From assembly GCA_026168455.1 (NCBI GenBank), contig CM047428.1, forward strand, positions 39,856,028 to 39,920,027: a stretch of DNA of 64,000 nucleotides. The letters run 5' to 3'. Under the pieces are notes generated by a model. That model did not search any database. It saw only the letters and a program-made list of their open reading frames with translations, and was not told where the DNA came from. Below are positions 21,542-32,525 of this stretch, one piece after another; position 1 is the first letter of the stretch, and every line of letters starts with the position of its first letter. The DNA is from Theocolax elegans. Lineage: Eukaryota; Arthropoda; Insecta; Hymenoptera; Cerocephalidae. A program made the translations under genes and the position numbers.

Positions 21542-22517
21542 TGTAACGTGGTATTTCGTCCTAATACCAGTTACAAGTTATTTATTTATTAATTTATACA
21601 GGGACGACGGCCCCGAAGAACGCGTCTTTGTCGTCGCCGTGGGTTAATAAGTTAACCCGTCGGGACACGGTAGCGGAGATAGGACGATCTCCTACGTACC
21701 GACACACGTGGCGGGAAACTCGGGAATCTGAATGATTAATTGCGGGTTAATTTATAATTAAATGATAATAACGCGACCGTTATATAAAAACAAATAAACA
21801 ATATTTATTTATACTGAATTTACACGGAGGTGCCCGACAATAATTAACGGGGCGTTCTCCCGGTCGCGTGGTATATACGCGGCAAGCAGGGGCTGCCCCC
21901 GTGCTCGCCCCGCGCAATACCCAAACGGTTTCGGTAGCACCAGTGTGCTACCGAACAAACATTCATGCACACACACGCAACACGCTCTAAATATATACCG
22001 ACCAATGTCGGGTACTCACCGGGCTGGGTTGTCCATAGGCCCTGGTGTGCGTCGGCGCCCCGACGTCTGCTGGCCGGTGGAGTCGGCCCGGATTCCCGTC
22101 GTCCTCGACGGTAGTCTGCAGGTGCGACCTGATGCCGCGGCGATTCGCCTACCTCGGGAAACACTCAACCCGAGGTATTTGGTCCTTCGCACTGCACTCA
22201 CACGAACTCACGAGCACTCGCGTACGGCTTCCCGGAGCACGGACGAACCGGTCCGGTACTTCCCGTGGCGCGCGAAACTAAACGTGACGAAGCTGCCAAA
22301 GGGTGCTGTCGCGTTCAAGACCGGCAGCGTACTGAGCTTTTCGGGAATTGTCGCATTCTCGAAAAGTACCTAACACACACACACAATAACAATTGTATAT
22401 ACGGATGCTCGCACACATAACAACGTGCGAGATTTTAAGATACAATATTCTATATACATACGAAATAATATAATACATTAAGTATTATTTATTTCATTGC
22501 AACGACGTCTCATCGCA
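21542..22517. mobile_element. Solo LTR with GCCG target duplication (copy 1)
   Basis: The 976-bp block starts TGTAACGTGGTATTTCGTCC and ends CGACGTCTCATCGCA, with GCCG on both sides (21538-21541, 22518-22521). The flanks join into an intact satellite core (ATTATGCCG|TAGCAAGG). A 4-bp duplication and TG...CA ends point to a Gypsy-like LTR. It has an AT-rich polyadenylation-like zone on the left and a GC-rich zone in the middle. The overlapping open frames at 21844-22373 have no recognisable product. Confidence 0.9.
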
Positions 22518-22792
22518 GCCGTAGCAAGGCAAGTGTTGGATTTTCACATATTAAGGGGGTTCCAAAGCTATTCCTGCAACTTTATCGACCCCATGTTGGT
22601 AATATAGGTGACATACATTATCCCCGACGCGAGAGAGTAACGCCACCTTACGGTGTCAGTTACAAACGATCGTAGATGACGCCAACAGTACTATTAGTTG
22701 TACTATTGATGCAGAATAATACGTTATTCTGCCCACAAAAAATGTGCTAATGGAAAATTGTGCGTGTTTAGCATATACACATATTATTCCAA

Positions 22793-23425
22793 ATAGTACT
22801 TATTGACGTGTTTCCTGTGCACATAATTGACTATAAAAAGTAATTGCATAATGTTCTATGCGTATACGCATTTTTCCAAAAACATGGCCATTGTATATTT
22901 CATCAACGCTAGTTATTTCAAACAAATGGGCATTTTCCTTAGATAATAGATGGCGGTGGATGCTTGTTTATGTACCGCGACTCGCGACTTTCCCTCTCTC
23001 TAGTATACAAAACAACTTATAAACTGTTTATTATCTTTCGCTTAGATAATTTTCAATTAGCATATTACCTTTTAAGTAGGTAATTTTTAAATACTATATT
23101 ATCTTTCGATTAGATAATTTACAAGTAGTTTATTATTATCTTTTTATTTGATAATTTTCAAATAGTATATTACCTTTCGAGTAGATAACTTTTAAATACT
23201 ATATTATCTTTCGATTAGATAATTGACAAGTAGTTTATTATTATATTTCTATTAGATAATTTTATGATTGTTTCGATTTTTTTCTTATTTCTTGATCTAA
23301 AATTTAAGTCATATTTTTAGCAATAATTCATCAAAGTTTCAATAATTTGATGTCGATTATCTCTCTCCTTCCACTCCTCGGTACCAGTTCTTATTTAAAG
23401 AGCTTAGCTCTGTGACTACTCTACA
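22793..23425. repeat. Sequence present only in unit B, with dyad repeats
   Basis: Unit A lacks this stretch between CACATATTATT and TTTATTTTCTTCTCC. Within it, 23025-23265 carries units of about 55-60 bp built on ATTATCTTTCGATTAGATAAT, a dyad that recurs four times with variants (AGTAGGTAATTT, GAGTAGATAAC). Whether it is an insertion in B or a deletion in A cannot be told. Confidence 0.6.
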
Positions 23426-23690
23426 TCTTTATTTTCTTCTCCAGATTGGCATCAACTTTATCATGTAAATGTATGAGAGGAGCAGAGTAAACATCCTTGG
23501 TTTCCTCGATGTACTCTTCATCGCTGCTTTCCAAAGGATACCAATAAGGAATATAGTTATCGCATTTGATCTCCTAGAATTAAGCAGAAAACCACCGCTA
23601 CGTATTGGCTTAGGTGGCATAGGTCGATCAAGTGCTAAATCGCAAGAAACACAATATTGATCAAAAGGCGCGATAGCGTCTGATGCAAGT
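23421..23690 (-). pseudogene. Exon-like fragment of unknown gene, copy 2
   Basis: This is the unit B counterpart of 18780-19081. The acidic frame from the TTCTAG acceptor-like site runs 23573-23421, is open to its stop and ends KKIKM instead of KKIK. The upstream CxxC-containing frame is present but its first residues are lost through a small deletion near 23690. No function is assigned. Confidence 0.3.
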
Positions 23691-23927
23691 TAATATTTTT
23701 AGTGACACTGTTAATATTTCCAAGAACCTGCTGTAACTCAATTCTGAAAGGGGCTTGCTGCTATAAGTGCAGAAGTCATAACAGATTTAATATCCGACGG
23801 CGCTAGTGACTGACAAATAGCGAAACTTATTGTTCCTGTATTGTTGCCCGTACATCAATCTCTATACTCCCAAGACTCTATAAAATAAATTAAAAATGAT
23901 TATATTATTTATTTATTTATTACTACT

Positions 23928-26745
23928 GTGACAATGTGCTTTGCACATGTCAAGTGACAGCTACCGAACCCCTGGCGAACACCTACCTACCCGTATACCT
24001 TTCCCTAGCTACCTACCCGCACATCAGCTAAATCCTACCTACCCTCACATACTAACACCCCTTTCACAAGCACGGCATACAAACACTAAGGTGGCCCTGG
24101 CGATGAGGACCTTGGGCGAGCTCAGAGAATATCAGGTGGGCTCCTCCAGGTCTGACACTGCAGGCAGGATATTCTAAGGGAGGTGATCACCAGGAAGCCT
24201 CCAGGACCCTCCGTAGCCTCACAGAACAGCAGTTAAGGCGAAGAGGTAGTATCCAGGCAGGAAGCAGGAGAACCTCCAACGCCAACCAAAATACAGCTGT
24301 AAACAAGTTACTTAATGAGAGACAAAAGATGAAGGAAATTAAAGTACAGCTGTATGTAGAGACTACAGCTGTATAAGGAACAGCATAGGACAATTGAGGT
24401 TAGGTTGCTGTACACAAACAACGTGTACAGCCGACCTCTTGGATAGTAGACGGAGCGGAGATCAATCACCGAGGTTGACGTCGTCGAGGAGAGAAGGGTG
24501 AGTCGGCCCCGAGTGGCGAAGGGGCGGCGGGTGAGTTTCGTACCTGACATCAGGATATACTAAGGGAGGCGATAACCAGGAAGCATCGAGGACCCTCCGT
24601 AGCCTCACAGGACAACAGTCAAGGCGAATAGGCAGTATCCAGGCAGTAAGCTGGAGAACCTCCAACGCCAACTAGTAAGCAGCGGTAAAAGAGTAAACTA
24701 ATGAATGCAGATACGCATTAAGGTGGTTCGTTACCGGTCGCGGGGGGAATCGGTGCGGGGAGGGATTGTCGATTTCAGCCATTGTGGAAGTATTATGAAC
24801 GACAAAATTAAAATACTAACCCCATGTAAAAACATTTGCCCGCGTGCTCGACGCACCGACTCGGCGAATTAAAAAAATTATTTTATTTTCAACTCGCCGT
24901 ATCTCACAATGTAATTAATGGATCGTTCCAAAAAAATTACAGAGTATACATTATAAGTACTAGTCCCTTACTGCCACATTACAAAATGACTAAGGTATTA
25001 TAAAACATGTAAATAAAATTATAAACAAAAAACATTTTTTAATACGCTACTAATTTCTTAATTGAAAAAAAGTGAGTGGGGAAGTTTTAAAAAATGACAA
25101 AATAAAACTGCTGTATTATTTAAAATATATTAAAGAAGATGTGTCAAAATTTGAGGTCCAAATATGCAGTGGAAAAAAAGTTAGAGGTGATTTAGTGTTT
25201 TGCGTTCAAATAAAGACAAACGCGCACTTGGCTGACTGCGAGTCTCTCATTTCTGTCTTGTAGGGCCCTTGTAGCTTATAGCCCGCGCGACATTTTTTTC
25301 ACATCTACGCTTGTATCTCGACAATAACAATGGATATGCATATTTTTTAAGACGGGAATCTCTTTAGAAATAAATATTCTTTTATTTAAAAAGTTTTTAT
25401 ATTCAATCATAGGTGTAGAAATATGTATAAATTACGGTAAAAGGATAAATTGTGTCATCACTCCATAAGAGCCTATAGCAAAATTTTGAAGTTTGAACTA
25501 ATTTATTTAAAAAATAAGGTCCGTGACCATATTCAAACCTTATTTGGTCATTAAAGCATATTAAATGGAATGTTTATAACTTGGTTTCATTCATATCTGT
25601 TATTGTCGACTTTAGTATCGAACCACCTTAAGAGGCTAAGGAACAAGAAAGAGGATACACAGCTATATGCAGAAGACAAGAGATAAGGGAAATAAATGTA
25701 CAGCTGTATGTAAACACTACAGCTGTACAAGAAACCGCATACGACAGATTGAGGTTAGATTGCTATGCACAAACAACGTGTACAGCCATCCTCTTAGATA
25801 AGCACGCCTACAAATACGCATAAGTGCGTCAACCTCACGACGAAGTAGTTACCTGGAGTTGTACACGGAGCGGAGATCAATCATCGAGGTTCACGTCGTC
25901 GAGGAAAGAGGGGTGAGTCGGCCCCGAGTGGCGAAGGGGCGGCGGGTGAGTTTCGTACCTGACAGCAGGATATACTAAGGGAGGCGATAACCAGGAAGCT
26001 TCGAGGACCCTCCGTAGCCTTATAGGACAACAGTCAAGGCGAAGAGGCAGTATCCAGGCAGTAAGCTGGAGAACCTCCAACGCCAACTAGTAAGCAGCTG
26101 TAAAAGAGTAAACTAATGAATGCAGATACGCATTAAGAGGCTAAGGAACAAGAAAGAGGATACACAGCTATATGCACAAGACAAGAGATAAGGGAAATAA
26201 ATGTACAGCTGTATGTAAACACTATAGCTGCACAAGAAACCGCATAGGACAGATTGAGGTTAGGTTGCTATGCACAAACAACGTGTACAGCAGACCTCTT
26301 AAATGAGCACATATACAAATACGCATACTTGCGTAAACCTCACGACAAAATATTTACCTGGAGCTGTAGACGGAGTGGCTATCAGTCACCGAAGTTGACG
26401 TCAGCGAGGAGAGAGGGTTGACTCGGCTCTGAGCAGCGATGCAGAGCGGGTAAGCTTCGTGCCTGAAACTCACACCGTACCAATTAGTTGACGACAGATA
26501 ATATAGAACGAGTTAATAGTTACCTGGAAAGAAGTTATACAGCATCTCCGAGACGTAAACAGCACCAGGTCAACATACACTTACAGCAGACGTGCACCGC
26601 TACAGCCTGAATACAGCGGTAATCGACTCGCTCGCTCGATGCGAGATCGATGTACCGCGTACAAGTACGTACTGCGCAGGTGCGCGGTACGATCGCGGCT
26701 CTCGAGCACGAGTAAATTACTACAAAAGTGTATGTAGTAAAAAAT
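23928..26745 (-). mobile_element. Truncated LTR with internally repeated modules (unit B)
   Basis: It has the same left edge (TGTGACAATGTGCTTTGCAC) and the same repeated minus-strand modules as 19311-20870, with three module copies (24393-24187, 24671-24462, 26086-25877) and an interruption by the TTAA element. CTACCTACCC clusters lie at 23975-24050, as at 19365-19470. The far end is again missing. Confidence 0.5.
24718..25631. mobile_element. TTAA-target element, GGTGGTTCG ends
   Basis: The element (24722-25627, 906 bp) starts GGTGGTTCGTTACCGG and ends TATCGAACCACC, with TTAA on both sides. The empty site GCATTAAGAGGCTAAGG is present in unit A near 20260 and in the later module near 26131, so the insertion and its 4-bp duplication are directly shown. 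The inverted repeat is short (9 bp clear). An open frame at 25072-25263 (63 residues, basic, EDVSKFEVQICSGKKVRGDL) has no recognised product. Mobilisation by a piggyBac-type enzyme is inferred from the TTAA only. Confidence 0.85.
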
Positions 26746-26748
26746 TTC

Positions 26749-27425
26749 TCAATCAAGAGCGCAAATTTCCAAACGACACAGACTATGCCGTAGCAAGGCT
26801 GGAGTTGGATTGTTCCTGAGTGCTGTCCATAGGCGATCCGAGCAGAGAACAGATTGATTGCTGTTCGGACCGCCTATAGAACCTTTTCGCCCATGAGAAT
26901 TGCATTCCTGCTCTAATCGAACCAGTATTTTTTTTTTGGACAGGAAATAGTTATAGTTCAATTTATGCAAATGTTCAAAACAAATTTTTTTTTTAATTTT
27001 AAATTATCAAAAAGTATTATGTTATTATTTATAAATAATATGCTTTTTTTTTTTTTATACTAAAACAAGTACCTAGTAAAAAAAATCTTAGTTAAGAGCG
27101 CAAAATACCAAACGATTATGCCGTAGCAAGGCTTGAATTGAATTGTTTCAGAGTGCTGTCTATAGGAGGTCCGAGCAGCAATCAATCCGTTTGCTGCTGG
27201 GACCGCCTATAGAACCTTTTCGCCCATGAGAATTGCATTCCAGCTCTAATCGAACCACTATTTTTTCCTTGCACCGGTACTTATTCAATTTATCCAAAAA
27301 TTCAAAATTATTTGTATTTTTTTATTTAAGATTATTAAAAAATATTATGTGATGATGTATAAATAATATACTTTTTTTTAAAAAAATTACTAAATCAGTA
27401 TCCAAAATACCAAACGATTATGCCG
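26749..27425. repeat. Hairpin-bearing satellite, two units (unit B)
   Basis: Counterpart of 20880-21541. The hairpins lie at 26827-26881 and 27159-27213 and carry the same arm mismatches as in unit A, consistent with recent duplication. Confidence 0.85.
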
Positions 27426-28401
27426 TGTAACGTGGTATTTCGTCCTAATACCAGTTACAAGTTATTTATTTATTAATTTATACAGGGACGACGGCCCCGA
27501 AGAACGCGTCTTTGTCGTCGCCGTGGGTTAATAAGTTAACCCGTCGGGACACGGTAGCGGAGATAGGACGATCTCCTACGTACCGACACACGTGGCGGGA
27601 AACTCGGGAATCTGAATGATTAATTGCGGGTTAATTTATAATTAAATGATAATAACGCGACCGTTATATAAAAACAAATAAACAATATTTATTTATACTG
27701 AATTTACACGGAGGTGCCCGACAATAATTAACGGGGCGTTCTCCCGGTCGCGTGGTATATACGCGGCAAGCAGGGGCTGCCCCCGTGCTCGCCCCGCGCA
27801 ATACCCAAACGGTTTCGGTAGCACCAGTGTGCTACCGAACAAACATTCATGCACACACACGCAACACGCTCTAAATATATACCGACCAATGTCGGGTACT
27901 CACCGGGCTGGGTTGTCCATAGGCCCTGGTGTGCGTCGGCGCCCCGACGTCTGCTGGCCGGTGGAGTCGGCCCGGATTCCCGTCGTCCTCGACGGTAGTC
28001 TGCAGGTGCGACCTGATGCCGCGGCGATTCGCCTACCTCGGGAAACACTCAACCCGAGGTATTTGGTCCTTCGCACTGCACTCACACGAACTCACGAGCA
28101 CTCGCGTACGGCTTCCCGGAGCACGGACGAACCGGTCCGGTACTTCCCGTGGCGCGCGAAACTAAACGTGACGAAGCTGCCAAAGGGTGCTGTCGCGTTC
28201 AAGACCGGCAGCGTACTGAGCTTTTCGGGAATTGTCGCATTCTCGAAAAGTACCTAACACACACACACAATAACAATTGTATATACGGATGCTCGCACAC
28301 ATAACAACGTGCGAGATTTTAAGATACAATATTCTATATACATACGAAATAATATAATACATTAAGTATTATTTATTTCATTGCAACGACGTCTCATCGC
28401 A
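27426..28401. mobile_element. Solo LTR with GCCG target duplication (copy 2)
   Basis: It is the same 976 bp, ends and GCCG flanks (27422-27425 and 28402-28405) as 21542-22517. It is the same insertion event copied by the segmental duplication, not an independent insertion. Confidence 0.9.
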
Positions 28402-28885
28402 GCCGTAGCAAGGCAAGTGTTGGATTTTCCTGAGTGCTGTCTATAGGCGGTCCGAGCAGCGAACGGATTGATTGCTGCTCGGACCGCCTATAGAACCTTT
28501 TCGCCCATGAGAATTGCATTCCTGCTCTAATCGAACCACTATTTTTTCTTTGCACCAGTAGGTATTCAATTTATCTAAAAGTTCAAAAAGATTTGTTTTT
28601 TTTTATTTAAAATTATTAAAAAATATTATGTGATGATTTATAAATAATATACTGTTTTTTTTAAAAATACTAAAACAGTGTATCTAGTAAAAAAATCTAA
28701 GTCAAGAGCGCAAAATACCAACGATTATGCCGCAGCAATGCTTGAGTTGGATTATTCCTGATTGCGGTCTATAGGCGGTCCTAGCAGCAAACGGATTGAT
28801 CGCTGCTCGGACCGTCTATAGAACCTTTTCGCCCATGAGAATTGCATTCCTGCTCTAATCGAGTCAATATTTTTTCTTTGAACCA
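28402..28885. repeat. Hairpin-bearing satellite, two further units
   Basis: Hairpins lie at 28440-28494 and 28768-28822. The first is nearly perfect over 23 bp per arm (one G-T pair-type mismatch); the second has three mismatches. The core sequence GAACCTTTTCGCCCATGAGA follows both. Confidence 0.85.
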
Positions 28886-29995
28886 GTATTTGTTCAACGT
28901 CTTGGATGACTTAAAAGGAAATATATTTTTTTTAATTTTTGATCGTTGCATATTTAACTTATTGTTTCCCGATGTAATGTTAAAGCGACCTGTCTTTTGT
29001 TTGTTTCGAGTTATTTATGAAAAAAATTGCACAACGCAAAAAATAATTTATTAAAAGAATACGTATTTAAATTCTTTATATTACCTTTGTTTCCATTTTC
29101 TTGATTTCTTACGCGAGTAATTTATCTTCTTTGTACCCATGATCCTGAGATCCTCTCGATCATTCAAATGTATAAAAAATAGGTTTTATAATACTTGTTG
29201 AAATTTAAGATTTACTGTTTTTAATAATACATCAATTCACACTTTGTGTGTGTATAAAATCACATAAAATTCTTATTAGATTCGAATAAATAAAGCATGA
29301 CCAAGCTTTTTTTACATTTTATGGTTTTGTTGCCAAATTGTCAACTGTACATTGAAAATTACCTCAAAACATTGATAACATCTTTTTTATCTACATTTAG
29401 CCCACAAGTGCCTTTGTCACATTAATAAAATTTAGTCCCAAATTAACAAGGAAAAATAAATTACATTGTGTAAATATAATAGTACATGCAAATCCGGTTG
29501 ATCCATTAACCTTTTAAGTATCAAAATAGTGATTTCCAAAAATACCATTGAGTTACAAATTTTTTACTTATAAAAAGTTGTATAAATACTATAAAATTAA
29601 ATTAAATTTACCCTTTTTCATTATTTCTGCATAATCAATATTATGTAGAAGATGTTATTTATTTTGAACACATTGCAAAATGTTGTATAACTACAACCGC
29701 ATAACGAACCTTTACCCAGAATATTATCTGTACAAATTTTCAGATCACAATATAAATTCTCTTCGAAATGGCATTTGAATCAAATATATTCTTTGCGTGG
29801 ACAGTAGATGTTGATTTTCATTCAAGTGCCATTTTTTTTATTTCTTCATATTTCTTCATAAAAATTCGTGTAGTGGTAGATACTACTGGAATGTAGTGCA
29901 ACTATGTCTTTATTTTATGCTCAAGTCGGTACGTTTTTATTTACGATCATTTTTCTTATCAGTCAACGGATTGTTGACTCAGTCGGTAAAAATTG
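28886..29995. other. AT-rich DNA, no gene recognised
   Basis: Inside the right arm of the giant repeat there is about 1.1 kb with only short open frames and no recognisable repeat or protein signature. Confidence 0.4.
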
Positions 29996-30556
29996 GCTTT
30001 GTAACCCCCCTAATATAAAAAAGTTAAAAATTTAAATTATTTAATTTGTTCTTAGTTAAATTAAGTTATTTAATTTGAGTTTAATTAATTTTCATTTTAA
30101 TTAAAGCATACATTACTGTAATACGAGAAGCTGTGCTCATCGCCATCTATTGTAGATTAGCACAGAGTATGTTACCGACAAAACAATTATTGTTTGAAAC
30201 CCAATAATATCAATTTCAAACGTTTCATTTTTCGCGTTCCGAATTTTCTAATTAAAAATACTTGCGTTTTTTAAACTTTATTTGTAATTAAATTAAGTAA
30301 AAACCATGTGTTATTAATGGTCCTAGCGCATTATTATGCTCAATATTTCATATTAAGGCACTAGCATACGTGCTATCTCAATTCTTCGAAGAAATGATTT
30401 TTTTATTTTTCTTATTTCTATTCTTATGTAATTTGATTTCTATTATCATTAATAGCTTCGTCGTCCCCAAAAACCCTAAGAACCATTGGATTCGCAAACA
30501 TAAATTTGATTTACCATTGAAATAAGTTTGTGATCACTTTAAAATTGTCACACGGT
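29996..30556 (-). repeat. Right arm of the giant inverted repeat
   Basis: It is the complement of 6692-7229 and, at the inner end, of the AGGGGGTTCCAAAGC phrase at 18562. The outer edge is CACACGGT followed by a TA repeat. Confidence 0.85.
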
Positions 30557-30708
30557 ATATATATATATAATTTTTATATCATTATTTTTTTGTATAAAAG
30601 GCAGATAGATTGAAATAATTTTGCTTTAAGCAGCATAAATGCCAATTGTAATTAAAAGATAATAAATATTATTCTATTGACAACCTTTTAGAACTGTATT
30701 TTATATAT

Positions 30709-31627
30709 ATATGGGCTATTTCACGTCAAGTGGTACGATGAAAATTTTAAATCGCTCCAAAATTTGAGAGCAGGCTGGAAATATCTTCCAGAAGATAGAA
30801 AAAAAATTTTAGGTGTTAAGAATAATTTGCCTACAAGTTATTCCATCATGAAAAATGGAAATTTTTCAACTTCCTAGAAAAATTGCTATTTTCAAAGCCA
30901 TTTATCTCAAAATCTACTGATTTTTTTGAAAAAACATTATAAACAACTTTTGTTCAAAATAATCGTTAGAATTTACTTACCTGGGTTACAATTCTTAATT
31001 TTAAAATCTCGAAGAAATAGAACACCCGAAAATATTGAATATCAAAAAAGGCGACCACGCCACAATCGATTTTGATCTAACACCGCTCAAAAGATCACAT
31101 TTTTCGAGAGCTTTCGAATGGCGTGGGTTAGGTTATTGGCCAAGACCGCTGGTATAAGTTATGCTTTAAAATATATGAAAATTAGTGATTCTATGAGGTT
31201 TATGAGGCATAACTTACACCACCGGTCTTGGCCAATAATCTAACCACCGCCAGCGGTGATAGATCAAAACCGATTGTGGAGTGGTCGCCTTTTTTGATAT
31301 TCAATATTTCCGGGTGTTCTATTTCTTCGAGATTTTAAAATTCAGAATTGTAACCCAGGTAGATAAGTTCTAAAGATTATTTTAAACAAAAGTTGTTGTA
31401 ATGTTTTTTCAAAAAATTCAATAGATTTTGAGATAAATGGCTTTGAAAATTGCAATTTTTCTAAAAAATTGAAAAATTTCCATTTTTCATGGTGGAATAA
31501 CTCGTAGTCAAATTATTTTTACACCTAACATTGTTTTTCTATCTTCTGGAAGATATTTCCAGCCTATTGTCAAATTTTGGAGCGATTTAAAATTTTCATC
31601 GTACCACTTGATATGAAATAGCTCATA
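30709..31627. mobile_element. Palindromic element, GGGCTATTTCACGTCAAGTGG ends
   Basis: The left end GGGCTATTTCACGTCAAGTG is complemented at 31605-31624, and the arms pair almost throughout the ~915 bp with a short centre near 31175. Both ends abut TA repeats, so the target is probably TA. Half copies lie at 34436-34608 and 44759-45253. No open frame of note. Confidence 0.85.
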
Positions 31628-31647
31628 TATATATATATATTTATATA

Positions 31648-32523
31648 CAGGGTGACCCATTTTAATCTATGGATCCAAATTGCTTCTAAACCACGACATC
31701 TACAAGCGAAATGCAAAACAAAAGTACTTTTATCTTAATTTTAGCGTTATCCGGAAACAACAACGAGGACGTAGTAAGTTTTGTTTTCTTTGGAGTGCTT
31801 GATTATCGTGAGTCCCTTGCCTCTCACGTCAGAAGCGTTTAACCACAGAGAAATTATTCAAAGTTTTCTCCTTTGGCCTGGATAACGCTAAAAGTAAGAT
31901 AAAAGTACTTTTGTTTTGCATTTCTCGTATGACCTTGATATGACCTTGATTGTAAGGTCGGGTTAAAAAACTAACAAATCTCCGTCATCATGTAAGGAGT
32001 AACATTCTTTTAGGACCTAATATCATAAAACAGAGATTGCAGTCAAAAACATGGTTTATGAATGAAAAATGTGTTATGACCTTCAAATGTTCTTGAAAAT
32101 TGATGCCATGGTCAAGCTAATCAAAGAGATTAACACCCTCAGAATTTATTGATCATTCTTAAGCATTACAAACGGTAATATTGCCAGAAAAATCACGTTA
32201 TTTGCGAAAAGTACGACTAATCGTTTTTTCAGACATTTGACCTTTATTTTTTACCTTTCCAAGGTCACAAAAACAATTTTTGCATGAGACAATCTTGGTG
32301 TAAAATTTTCTGCTCTTGCCGAATCTGCACTCAAAAATAGGGGTTCCCATTAGAAAAAACAATGTTGACCTTGAAGTGACCTTCAAAATTGACTTCAAGA
32401 TCAAAACTAGTGGTACCATTAAATGGCCCCTACTGTCTTGACTAACTTCCGTCTAAACCATTTTTTTGTAGATGTCGTGGTTTAGAAGCAATTTGGGTCC
32501 ATAAATTAAAATGGGTCACCCTT
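31648..32523. mobile_element. Inverted-repeat element, CAGGGTGACCCATTTTAA ends
   Basis: The left end CAGGGTGACCCATTTTAATC and the right end ATTAAAATGGGTCACCCTTT are inverted over about 55 bp (up to CCACGACATCTACAA), with TA on either side. A smaller dyad around AACAAAAGTACTTTTATCTT and its counterpart at 31905 lies in the left half. No coding potential. Confidence 0.8.
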
Positions 32524-32525
32524 TA

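Larger units (their letters stand above)
18562..22552. repeat. Segmental duplication, unit A
   Basis: It begins AGGGGGTTCCAAAGCTATTC and contains, in order, a putative exon module, LTR-like repeated modules, two hairpin satellite units and a solo LTR. At 22545-22553 a satellite unit is cut off and the opening phrase AAGGGGGTTCCAAAGCTATT reappears, starting unit B. The segment 19900-22545 is nearly identical to 25765-28430, with only a few small indels such as ACAGA near 20910/26778. The first kilobase diverges more, so the two parts have different histories or were partly homogenised. Confidence 0.85.
22553..28885. repeat. Segmental duplication, unit B
   Basis: It has the same order of modules as unit A, with three additions: about 640 bp at 22793-23425, a TTAA-flanked insertion at 24722-25627, and one more LTR-like module. 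The satellite continues for two extra hairpin units beyond the solo LTR. It carries the same solo LTR at the same base as unit A, so duplication came after that LTR insertion. The TTAA element is in B only and so arrived later. Confidence 0.85.
6692..30556. mobile_element. Giant inverted-repeat structure (arms 0.55 kb, 23.9 kb apart)
   Basis: The left arm begins ACCGTGTGACAATTTTAAAG at 6692 and the right arm ends with its complement CTTTAAAATTGTCACACGGT at 30556; both outer edges abut TA repeats. The arms stay homologous for about 540-560 bp (left 6692-7229, right 29996-30556). The left arm is cut by a TTAA-flanked element (7234-18557); after it, AGGGGGTTCCAAAGC continues and matches the inner end of the right arm (complement of GGCTTTGTAACCCCCC). 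The interior holds only other repeats and no transposase. It could be one large non-autonomous transposon bloated by insertions, or two separate inverted copies of one repeat. Confidence 0.55.

Noticed and set aside
21945..22373. 142-residue open frame, identical in both units (also 27829-28257)
   Set aside because: It lies inside a solo LTR with overlapping frames on the other strand; identity only reflects recent duplication.
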